A stretch of 45,748 nucleotides of DNA from an uncultured Selenomonadales bacterium (lineage in GTDB: Bacteria > Bacillota > Negativicutes > Selenomonadales > Selenomonadaceae), in NCBI GenBank assembly GCA_937877565.1, contig CALFJB010000065.1:1-45748 (forward strand), read 5' to 3'. Below, piece by piece: positions 26,722 to 34,415 of the stretch. The notes under the pieces were generated by a model. That model had not been told where the DNA came from. It searched no databases and was given only the letters and a program-made list of their open reading frames with translations. The stretch's first letter is position 1, and each line of letters begins with the position of its first letter. Position numbers and translations under genes: made by a program.

Positions 26722-28215
26722 ATGTTGACTGAAAAAGAAATTATGAAATTACAAAATGGCAGTGATGTACGTGGAATCGCGGTTGACGGCGTTTTCGGTG
26801 AGGCAGTAAATCTTACTGAAGAAGCAGTCGGACGTATTACCGGTGGCTTTGTAGAATTTCTTGCTGAAAAACTTTCCAAACCCAAAAATAAACTTAAAAT
26901 CGCTATCGGTCATGATTCGCGTATTTCTGCGCAGAAGTTGAAGTCGGCGGCGATTAGTGCCTTGCTTGCAAATGGCGTTGAAGTTTTGGATTGCGGACTT
27001 GCATCAACTCCCGCAATGTTTATGTCAATAATTTTTGCTGAAACGAAGTCGGACGGTTCAATTATGTTGACTGCAAGTCACTTGCCTTTCAATCGTAACG
27101 GTATGAAATTTTTCACGATGAGCGGCGGACTTGATAAAGACGATATTAAAAAAGTTTTGACAAACGCAACTAAGATTTTAGAAGTTCCGACTGCGAAAGG
27201 CGACGTGACAAAGTTTGATTTAATTGGACTTTACTCCAAACATCTTTGCAAAATAATTCGCGACAAACTTAATATTGGTGAAAAGCCGCTTGAAGGTATG
27301 CACATTGTAGTTGATGCCGGAAATGGCGGCGGCGGATTTTTTGCCAACAAAGTTTTGCAACCGCTTGGCGCTGATACTTCGGGCAGTCAATTTCTTGAGC
27401 CGGACGGACATTTTCCGAATCACATTCCCAATCCTGAAGACTCAAAAGCTATGTCGGCGATTCGTCAAGCAGTTTTGGAAAATCACGCGGACTTGGGATT
27501 AATTTTCGATACTGACGTTGACAGAATGAGCGCGGTTTTGAGCAATGGCGAAGAAGTCAACCGCAACGCTTTAATTGCTATGATGGCGGCGATACTTGCT
27601 CCCGATTATCCCGGCAGTACGATTGTTACCGATTCCGTGACTTCGGATGGTTTGCAAAAATTTTTGGAAGGAACTTTGAAACTTAAACATCACAGATTTA
27701 AGCGCGGCTATAAAAATGTCATCAATGAATGTATTCGCCTTAATCAATCGGGAACTGTTTCACCATTGGCGATTGAAACCAGTGGACATGGTGCTTTGAG
27801 TGAAAACTATTATTTGGACGACGGCGCTTACTTAGCAGTAAAACTTTTGACTGCGGCGGCGCAAGCTAGACAAAACGGTAAAGACCTTGCCGACCTTATT
27901 GAAAAACTTGAGCAACCGATTGAGTCCGTTGAATATCGTTTGAAGATTGACGCGGAAGATTTTAAAGGCTTCGGCGAAAAAGTTTTACTGGCTTTCAAAA
28001 ATAATGCTGTACAAAAAAATATAAAACTTGCCGAACCGAATTTTGAAGGTGTCCGCTTAATTTTTGATGAAGGTTGGGCTCTGTTGAGAGTTTCACTTCA
28101 CGATCCAAATATGCCTCTGAACATTGAAAGTAATGTTAAAGGCGGGTGTAAAAAAATTTGCGCGCAGATTAACGAATTGTTGACCGGCGTTTATCCCAAC
28201 TTGCCAATCGGTTAA
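26722..28215 (+). CDS. Phosphomannomutase/phosphoglucomutase family protein
   Basis: A 497-residue alpha-D-phosphohexomutase. It interconverts hexose 1- and 6-phosphates for cell-envelope sugar precursors. Seen features are NGSDVRGIA at the N-terminus, the phosphoserine loop TASHLPFNRNG (S119), the metal loop DTDVDRM near residue 260, and a C-terminal phosphate-binding domain. The substrate (mannose or glucose) cannot be told from sequence. ATG at 26722 is chosen since homologues start near MLTEKE; GTG at 26713 is possible. The ribosome binding site is weak in either case. The gene stands alone between two terminators. Confidence 0.88.
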   Translation: MLTEKEIMKLQNGSDVRGIAVDGVFGEAVNLTEEAVGRITGGFVEFLAEKLSKPKNKLKIAIGHDSRISAQKLKSAAISALLANGVEVLDCGLASTPAMFMSIIFAETKSDGSIMLTASHLPFNRNGMKFFTMSGGLDKDDIKKVLTNATKILEVPTAKGDVTKFDLIGLYSKHLCKIIRDKLNIGEKPLEGMHIVVDAGNGGGGFFANKVLQPLGADTSGSQFLEPDGHFPNHIPNPEDSKAMSAIRQAVLENHADLGLIFDTDVDRMSAVLSNGEEVNRNALIAMMAAILAPDYPGSTIVTDSVTSDGLQKFLEGTLKLKHHRFKRGYKNVINECIRLNQSGTVSPLAIETSGHGALSENYYLDDGAYLAVKLLTAAAQARQNGKDLADLIEKLEQPIESVEYRLKIDAEDFKGFGEKVLLAFKNNAVQKNIKLAEPNFEGVRLIFDEGWALLRVSLHDPNMPLNIESNVKGGCKKICAQINELLTGVYPNLPIG

Positions 28216-28228
28216 TAAAAAAATCTTC

Positions 28229-28255
28229 GCCGCCCAATTAGGACGGCATTTTTTG
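28229..28255 (+). terminator. Terminator of the phosphohexomutase gene
   Basis: GCCGCCC (28229-28235) pairs with GGACGGC (28241-28247) with one mismatch and a 5-base loop, followed by ATTTTTTG, 14 bases after the stop codon. Confidence 0.75.
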
Positions 28256-28304
28256 TTTGGAAGTAAACCATAGAGTATTGAAAACAATATTTTAACAAAC
28301 TTGA

Positions 28305-28343
28305 CGAAAAGAAAAAGCCCGCGTACTTTACAAGTAAACGCGG
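28305..28343 (-). terminator. Terminator of the SGNH gene cluster
   Basis: On the minus strand CCGCGT...ACGCGG (28319-28343), extended by the inner ACTT/AAGT pairs with one bulged base, forms a strong stem. It is followed by GCTTTTTCTTTT. It lies about 70 bases after the stop of the last minus-strand gene. Confidence 0.7.
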
Positions 28344-28414
28344 ACTAAAGCTTGCGGAACTAATAATTAACGATTAAGCCATTGCGAACGAATAAAAATT
28401 TTACCCCCAAATTT

Positions 28415-29158
28415 TTATTCGTTACTTTCATTATATACACTGCCGCCGAATTTTGTTTCCAGTGCCTCACGCAATAACCTTGCAAAGTTTCGCGCACCCT
28501 CTACAGTCGGGTGAACTCCGTCTGGAAACCATTCCGGATGTTGGATCGACAATGCATACCAATCTATTACAGTAATATTGGGGCGAGTTGCGGCAAGTTC
28601 CCAAATATAATCATTATTCATATTCATCCATTGCGAATAGGAACAATATACGGTTACCCAAAAAATTGTTCTTTCCGTGCCAAGAAGTTCCAAAAGATTT
28701 TGCGTACCACTGGCATACGGTTCATGATTAAGCAACGGACCGTTCGTACCAAGTTCGACAATCACAACGTCACTAAGTCTGCCTTCCCAATCAAGTCGTT
28801 GCGCCGCTTCAAAGCCGCCACAAACATCGCGCGAACCTTTGGCATCTATGTGCGCATCCGGCAGTTGATCCAAAATGATTCTTCGATTACCATTCATAAT
28901 AGAATCGCCTATCATTGTGACGCCTTCTCCTGTCAAATACTTTGATACATCTTCTTGGTAAACCGGCTCTGGATTTTCTATTTCTGTCGGATCGCGCTTT
29001 TCATTTTCTGTAACTTGCGTTGATTGAGTGCTTTCAGAAATTTGCGGAGTCCCATGCACTCTGTCTTTTGATATTCGCGCTAATCCTGTGCCGTATGATG
29101 CCATTATCAAAAAAAATACCGCGAAGCTCACTAAAATTAAAATTTTCTTTTTACTCAT
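28415..29158 (-). CDS. Membrane-anchored SGNH hydrolase-like protein
   Basis: A 247-residue protein. Residues 5-26 form an N-terminal membrane anchor or signal. Residues 30-75 are a Thr/Glu-rich linker. Residues 78-240 form an SGNH domain with GDS (S86), GTNG (N139) and DGVH (D213, H216), so the catalytic triad is complete. The domain is closest to the SGNH part of OatA-type peptidoglycan O-acetyltransferases and to the next gene's C-terminal domain, with shared blocks SRDVCGG, LGTNGPLL, HEPYASG and VTVYCSYS. It probably acts on acetylated cell-wall or surface sugar outside the membrane. It lies 20 bases after the acyltransferase gene and has ribosome binding site AAAGGAGAGG. Confidence 0.8.
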   Translation of the reverse strand: MSKKKILILVSFAVFFLIMASYGTGLARISKDRVHGTPQISESTQSTQVTENEKRDPTEIENPEPVYQEDVSKYLTGEGVTMIGDSIMNGNRRIILDQLPDAHIDAKGSRDVCGGFEAAQRLDWEGRLSDVVIVELGTNGPLLNHEPYASGTQNLLELLGTERTIFWVTVYCSYSQWMNMNNDYIWELAATRPNITVIDWYALSIQHPEWFPDGVHPTVEGARNFARLLREALETKFGGSVYNESNE

Positions 29159-29178
29159 ATCTGCAACCTCTCCTTTAA

Positions 29179-30987
29179 TTACTCTGCTGATAATTTCTGC
29201 GCCAAAGTATCATGAATAAGTTTAGCGTATTGGAATTCGCCGTCCATATTGGGATGCGTGCCGTCGGACTGCAGCCAATCGGGATTACTTTTAGCCAATG
29301 GATACCAATCTATTAAATGGAAATTCGGGCGCGTCGTTGAAAGTTCAGACAAATATTTATTATTCATTGCCATCCACTCCGAATATGAACAATACACCGT
29401 TATCCAATAAATTTGGCGTTCCGTACCAAGAACATTCAGCATATTTTGCATACCGCTTGCATACGGTTCATGTTCAAGCAATGGACCATTAGTTCCAAGT
29501 GCTACTACCACTATATCGCTAAGTTTACCTTCCTGCTGAAGTTTTTGGGCTACTTCGGCTCCTCCGCAAACATCACGCGACGACAATGCATCTATATAAG
29601 CTTCGGGCATTAATTCTGTAATACTCGGACTTGAGCAAACCATAACTGAATCGCCTATCATTGTGATACCCGCGCCGCGTAGTCGTGCCTCCAATCTTTC
29701 TTGCGCGGTTTTGATTTTAGCCGCTTCTTCCGCCTCCCTTGCCGCACGCTCTGCTTGAGCTTTTTCCAATTCCGCTTGCTTTTGTTCAAGTTCCATTTTC
29801 AATTTATATCCCGGCTTATGTTCAGGATTAAAATCTGATGCTAAGACGTCCTTTAATCCAAAACCCATAAACCCTACGCAAACGACTGCTAAAAATGCAA
29901 AGGCGTATTGCTGTAAATTCCAATCCTTTTTCTTAAGATTGGAAATAAATTTCAGAATTTCTTTTGACAAAGCCGACAAAACTATAATCAAAAAAATTTC
30001 CAATAAAGGTCCGTATGTCAATTCGTGCCATGCTTTTCTTTGAAAGAAAAATAGTACTGGATATTGCCAAAGAAAAATTTCGTAACTGTGTCCGCCTACC
30101 CATTTGAAAATCGGTGCTTCTAACCAATCACCTAAATACGAATCTTCTATCACTACAAAAATCATCAAGCAAAAAATCAACGTCAGTAATTGCATTCCGC
30201 CTGCGTAAAGCGATAAGTATTGACCGCGCAACAAGAAAGTAGCAATTAGCACTGGGATTAGCAAAACTGTAAATAATATATCCGATCGAATTGGTAAACT
30301 ACTGCCGCTGTTAAGATTTGAATTTCTATTTGCAAACATCAGCCCCATAGCTCCGCCAAACAAGCATGCAAATACTCTGGTGTCGGTGCCGTAATATAAC
30401 CGGCTTATCTCATCGACGCTTTGAAATGACATCATTGCCATTTCGCCTGCAGAGATTAATCCAAGCAAAAATAAAAAAATTGCGCTCCAACGACTAAGTA
30501 ACACGCATATCCCAAAAAGTAACGGCCATATTAAAACGTATTCAATTTCTACACCCAAAAACCACATATGCGTAAATGGCGATGCATTGACGACGCGCGC
30601 AAAATAATCTGCATTCATCGCCAGCTGCCACCAATTATTAAATCCTAAAACTATCGAGACAATTTCTTTGCCGCTATCTTCTAAGACTCCTGCCAGGAAA
30701 AAATGATAAAACCCTACCGTTACCAAAATGACCAGTAATAGCGGCGGGTATAATCTTTTCAGACGTTTTAGGTAATAGTGACCTACGCTGAAATTTTCGG
30801 ACATATAATCGCAGGCACTTCCGTACGCCAAAAGAAATCCCGTGAGTACCAGAAATAAACATACTCCTATGTAGCCTCCGACGAAAGTTTCGGGGAAAAT
30901 ATGAAAAAGTGTTATGAGCGTAATCGCCAACGTTCGTAAAGCATCAAGTCCTTTTATATATTTTCTCTGTTGCTTACCTTCTGCCAA
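29179..30987 (-). CDS. OatA-like acyltransferase 3 / SGNH fusion (cell-surface O-acetyltransferase)
   Basis: A 602-residue membrane protein. Residues about 10-375 form the ten-helix acyltransferase-3 domain (KYIKGLDALRTLAI, VCLFLVLTGFLL, and the FLWQYPVLFF segment). Residues 395-450 are a charged coiled-coil linker rich in Glu, Ala and Lys. The C-terminal part is an SGNH domain with GDSVM, GTNG and DGTHP. Such fusions move an acetyl group across the membrane and place it on peptidoglycan (OatA) or polysaccharide; the target here is unknown. TTG at 30987 is chosen because AGGAGG lies 7 bases upstream, which rules against an upstream in-frame codon at 31032. The start context is unusually strong for TTG. 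Confidence 0.85.
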   Translation of the reverse strand: MAEGKQQRKYIKGLDALRTLAITLITLFHIFPETFVGGYIGVCLFLVLTGFLLAYGSACDYMSENFSVGHYYLKRLKRLYPPLLLVILVTVGFYHFFLAGVLEDSGKEIVSIVLGFNNWWQLAMNADYFARVVNASPFTHMWFLGVEIEYVLIWPLLFGICVLLSRWSAIFLFLLGLISAGEMAMMSFQSVDEISRLYYGTDTRVFACLFGGAMGLMFANRNSNLNSGSSLPIRSDILFTVLLIPVLIATFLLRGQYLSLYAGGMQLLTLIFCLMIFVVIEDSYLGDWLEAPIFKWVGGHSYEIFLWQYPVLFFFQRKAWHELTYGPLLEIFLIIVLSALSKEILKFISNLKKKDWNLQQYAFAFLAVVCVGFMGFGLKDVLASDFNPEHKPGYKLKMELEQKQAELEKAQAERAAREAEEAAKIKTAQERLEARLRGAGITMIGDSVMVCSSPSITELMPEAYIDALSSRDVCGGAEVAQKLQQEGKLSDIVVVALGTNGPLLEHEPYASGMQNMLNVLGTERQIYWITVYCSYSEWMAMNNKYLSELSTTRPNFHLIDWYPLAKSNPDWLQSDGTHPNMDGEFQYAKLIHDTLAQKLSAE

Positions 30988-31037
30988 ATTTGCGCCTCCT
31001 ATTTTATATATCTCTATATATGACCTTGCCAATTTTC

Positions 31038-31066
31038 AGTCTAGCATAAATCTATTTAAAAGACAA
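31038..31066 (-). promoter_or_regulatory. Promoter of the acyltransferase/SGNH pair
   Basis: On the minus strand TTGTCT (31061-31066) and TAGACT (31038-31043) are separated by 17 bases. It sits 51 bases before the TTG start of the acyltransferase gene. Confidence 0.45.
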
Positions 31067-31149
31067 GATTTTTGCCGACTTGCGCGCAGGTTCAACTTTA
31101 GGTACGCGCAGATTTTATTTCAAATTTTATGCTGGGTAAGTCAATTAAC

Positions 31150-34104
31150 CTATACATTTTTTGCGGCATTCATCAGAACTTCGGCATTTCTTTTTTCAAA
31201 AAAGGTTATGAAATCATTAACCGGCATAGGCTTAGCGTTAAAAAATCCTTGACCGTAACGGCAGCCCAAACTAAGCAATAAATTTTCTTCTTCAACTGTT
31301 TCAATGCCTTCACAAATTACAGACATACCCAAAGATTTTCCAAGTTCGATAACTTTGCCAAGAATTTTTTTCATTCTTTGAGAAGTGTCCGCGCCTGTCA
31401 AAACTGACCTATCAATTTTCAAAACGTCCATCGGCAAACTACTCAAAAGACTGAACGACGAATATCCCGCGCCGAAGTCGTCAACCGCAATGGTGTAACC
31501 CATTGACTTAAGTTCGGTGATAATTTTTTCCGCATTTTGTCGCGCGGCTTTTTTATCAAAGTCGCCGAACATAGTTTCGGTTATCTCCAACTCAATAAGA
31601 TTGGGCGGAAGTTTATATTTTTCAATGATAGCCCGCATTTTATCGAGGTAACCTTCCTCCGTCATATGCAACCGCGATTGATTGACTGAAATTGGCACAA
31701 CTTCTTTGCCGGCGTCAAGTCTTTCGCGTTGCAGTTGGCAAGTTTTCTCCAAAATGTAATAGTCAACTTGAATGACGAAGCCATTTTGTTCAAACAGCGG
31801 AATAAATTTGCCGGGCGGCATAAAGCCGGTAGTCGGACTAATCCAACGTACAAGAGCTTCCGCGCCGATAATTTTTCGCGTCTTAATGTCGTACTTCGGC
31901 TGATACCACGCTTTGAATTCATCATTTTCAAGTGCGCTAATCATACGGTTTTCAATGTCGTGTTCACTTTTCAAAGTCTCTTCCATTTTCTCATCAAAGA
32001 CTTTCACTTCATTGCTTGACGTTTGTTGACAAGCCGTAACTGCACGACCGATAGCTTGTTGAATGTCAAGCGTTTCATCGTAACGACTTATTCCGGCTTT
32101 CATATGGATCACGATTTTAGCATTGGCGTCCGCCGTATCCATATAACTGTAACTCTCAATAATTTGCGTCGCCCAATCAAAAATCTTTTCGGCATTTTCA
32201 GCCTTGCAGAAGCAAATTAAATGTCCGACATCAATTCCGGCGGCAGTAAAAATTACTGGAGCGGAAGTTTTCAAACCATTTGCCAACGCATGGAATTGGC
32301 TGTCCATAATTTTATGACCAAGATTTTCTGTCATAATCGCGTTGCTCATCATTGAAAAGACTGCAAAGAAAGTTTGAGTGTTCGGACTTGATTCTTTCAG
32401 ATTTTTAAAAGTCGAAGGGACTTCCTTTACAAGCCAAGAAACATTCGGCAAATTGTATCTTGAATCGGTGTACGCCATACGCTGAACCATTTCAAAATTT
32501 TTCTTGTTGATATTTCGACGATAAATAAGAGCTCCAATTAATGTCGTCAAAAGAATTACGAATAGGACGACTTTAAAAAGGTTGCGATAAATTAGCTTTT
32601 GAACGTTGAACGTACTTGTAGTTTGTTGATGTTTTGCCAACATATCGCGTACCCAACTTACGTCAATGTGATTAATTTCTTTGTTAAGAATATGCCAAAG
32701 TCTTAAATCGCCGTTGACATTAATGCCGAGCCCAACTGATTGGCTGTATGGAGAAACGGCGCCAACTTCCAAATCGTAAGTTCCGACAGCGTCAATAAAG
32801 GAGTACACAGAATCGCGATTGACGTAAACAATATCGGCGCGTCCGTCTTCAACGGCTTTCAAGCATTCTTCAAAATTGGGCAGGTAGATAATATTTTCTT
32901 TCGGGAAGTTCATTTCAATGAAATTCATCGTGTAAAACATATTCTGTACGCAGGCGACTTTTGGATTTTTGGAAGAATCAATAATATAGTCGGCGCGAGT
33001 CACGGGGACATAGTCCATTTGGAAATACGTTTGAGTTGGTTTGATATTGTAATTTTCAGCCCAACTAAAATCTGAAACCGCGTCGGCAATGAAATCAATT
33101 TCGCCGTTTTGAATTAAGCTTCGAGCTTCTTCATAAGAATTGGTTTTGACTATTTCAATTTCTATATTTAAATCATCGGAAATTCTGTTGATGATGTCGA
33201 CCATAAGTCCTTGCAAATTGCCTTTGTCGTCATAATAGACACGCGGCTTTTGATAAAACAAAACAGCCGTGCGAAGTTTTTTCTTTTCGGCGAGAAAAAT
33301 TTTTTCGTCACGACTTAAAAGTAAGGGGAATTCTTCCTTGAGAAAATATTTTCTTTTCAACGTATCGCGAATATCAGATTGGTAAAGCAGGAGCTGATCC
33401 ATAGCCCAATTCAATCTGTCTAAAAGGTCCTGACGATCGGCGCGAACAGACAAGCGATAATTTTGCCTATCGAAAACGGCGTAAGTATGTTTATCTTTAT
33501 TATAGAAAAGCATTGCATCAACATAGCCGTCGACTTCGTCGTTAGCATAGGCTTTCAAAATATCTTGGTAGGTTTTGTAATTTACAAGATTGTATTGAAA
33601 ACCTTCAGCCCGCGCGACTTCATCAAGTCCAGGTGTATCGTAATTTGTGCGGACTCTAGCCAAATTTATTTGCGGTTTGATTTTGGCTTTTTCGATAACC
33701 AATTCCATTGGGAAACGTCCGACGACATGATCTGTAGATTTTGCATTGATAAGCCATTGATGATCGCCGGGCAGGTTTGGAATAATATCAACTTCGCCGT
33801 TTTGGAGTTTGTCCAAGAGGTCAGTCCAATCATTGAAAACGATATATTCAAATTCGCAGGGGACATAATTTTCAAGAAATTCCATGTACTCATATCCGTA
33901 GCCGGCGGTATGTCCGGGGCGATCTTCGTACATAAAGCCGGTGTTGACGACGTAGCCGACTTTCAGTTTGCGGTATTCGTTTTGAATAGCTGGTGCGGAT
34001 TCAACTCTGGGCATAAATTCGACGACATCAGCATTTGTGAATAACGTTGGGATAACGAGCATTAAGGCTGTAAGAAATTTTTTATGGAATTTAAGCTTTT
34101 GCAT
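31150..34104 (-). CDS. EAL-domain c-di-GMP phosphodiesterase with two periplasmic solute-binding domains
   Basis: A 984-residue signalling protein. An N-terminal signal segment is followed by two SBP_bac_3-like sensory domains (about residues 45-265 and 275-495; the second contains RTAVLFYQKPRVYYDDKGNL). Next come a transmembrane helix near 515-535, a degenerate GGDEF-like domain (about 545-700, no GGDEF motif seen), and a C-terminal EAL domain with EALVRW, the ETMF loop, DDFGAGYSS, KID and EGIET. The EAL residues needed for c-di-GMP hydrolysis are present. It probably couples binding of a small solute, such as an amino acid, outside the membrane to lowering c-di-GMP. It is a single-gene unit with ribosome binding site GGAG 11 bases before the ATG. 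Confidence 0.88.
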   Translation of the reverse strand: MQKLKFHKKFLTALMLVIPTLFTNADVVEFMPRVESAPAIQNEYRKLKVGYVVNTGFMYEDRPGHTAGYGYEYMEFLENYVPCEFEYIVFNDWTDLLDKLQNGEVDIIPNLPGDHQWLINAKSTDHVVGRFPMELVIEKAKIKPQINLARVRTNYDTPGLDEVARAEGFQYNLVNYKTYQDILKAYANDEVDGYVDAMLFYNKDKHTYAVFDRQNYRLSVRADRQDLLDRLNWAMDQLLLYQSDIRDTLKRKYFLKEEFPLLLSRDEKIFLAEKKKLRTAVLFYQKPRVYYDDKGNLQGLMVDIINRISDDLNIEIEIVKTNSYEEARSLIQNGEIDFIADAVSDFSWAENYNIKPTQTYFQMDYVPVTRADYIIDSSKNPKVACVQNMFYTMNFIEMNFPKENIIYLPNFEECLKAVEDGRADIVYVNRDSVYSFIDAVGTYDLEVGAVSPYSQSVGLGINVNGDLRLWHILNKEINHIDVSWVRDMLAKHQQTTSTFNVQKLIYRNLFKVVLFVILLTTLIGALIYRRNINKKNFEMVQRMAYTDSRYNLPNVSWLVKEVPSTFKNLKESSPNTQTFFAVFSMMSNAIMTENLGHKIMDSQFHALANGLKTSAPVIFTAAGIDVGHLICFCKAENAEKIFDWATQIIESYSYMDTADANAKIVIHMKAGISRYDETLDIQQAIGRAVTACQQTSSNEVKVFDEKMEETLKSEHDIENRMISALENDEFKAWYQPKYDIKTRKIIGAEALVRWISPTTGFMPPGKFIPLFEQNGFVIQVDYYILEKTCQLQRERLDAGKEVVPISVNQSRLHMTEEGYLDKMRAIIEKYKLPPNLIELEITETMFGDFDKKAARQNAEKIITELKSMGYTIAVDDFGAGYSSFSLLSSLPMDVLKIDRSVLTGADTSQRMKKILGKVIELGKSLGMSVICEGIETVEEENLLLSLGCRYGQGFFNAKPMPVNDFITFFEKRNAEVLMNAAKNV

Positions 34105-34143
34105 AACTGATCTACTCCAATACTTATTTCATTTTTATTTTGC

Positions 34144-34172
34144 ATTGTACAATTTTCACATTTATTTTACAA
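34144..34172 (-). promoter_or_regulatory. Probable promoter of the EAL gene
   Basis: On the minus strand TTGTAA (34167-34172) and TACAAT (34144-34149) are 17 bases apart, 40 bases before the start codon. The -10 box is part of the palindrome ATTGTACAAT. Confidence 0.4.
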
Positions 34173-34349
34173 GAATTGACTTATAGTTTATTGAGGGAAA
34201 TTTCCGGCAGATGTTGACAACCATATAATTTTTTGTGAGTCTTAGATGTTCGTCGCTGATTTTTGAGATTGGCAACGTTGGTCACATTTTCATCAAGATT
34301 TTTAGGTTGAGGGAGATTTTTGTAAAAAGAAAAAAGTTCCATATAAGTT

Positions 34350-34378
34350 TTGACTTTAACATTAAATAAAGATATAAT
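34350..34378 (+). promoter_or_regulatory. Strong promoter of the rep gene
   Basis: TTGACT (34350-34355) and a perfect TATAAT (34373-34378) are separated by 17 bases, 37 bases before the TTG start of rep. Confidence 0.7.
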
Positions 34379-34415
34379 CAAAAAAAATTTTTAGTTTATT
34401 AGGAAGAGGGGGTTT

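Larger units (their letters stand above)
34105..34415. other. Divergent control region between EAL gene and rep gene
   Basis: This region holds a minus-strand promoter for the EAL gene and a strong plus-strand promoter for rep, each listed separately. A loose direct repeat TTGAGGGA(A/G)ATTT occurs near 34190 and 34307. A 66-codon minus-strand frame (34181-34381) overlaps the rep promoter and has no ribosome binding site, so I do not count it as a gene. Confidence 0.45.

Noticed and set aside
31081..31112. TGCGCG/CGCGCA stem as a terminator between the acyltransferase and EAL genes
   Set aside because: The loop is long and no T-tract follows on either strand; it is more likely part of the repeated TGCGCGCA motif.
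34181..34381. 66-codon minus-strand frame before rep
   Set aside because: It overlaps the rep promoter, lacks a ribosome binding site and resembles nothing known to me.
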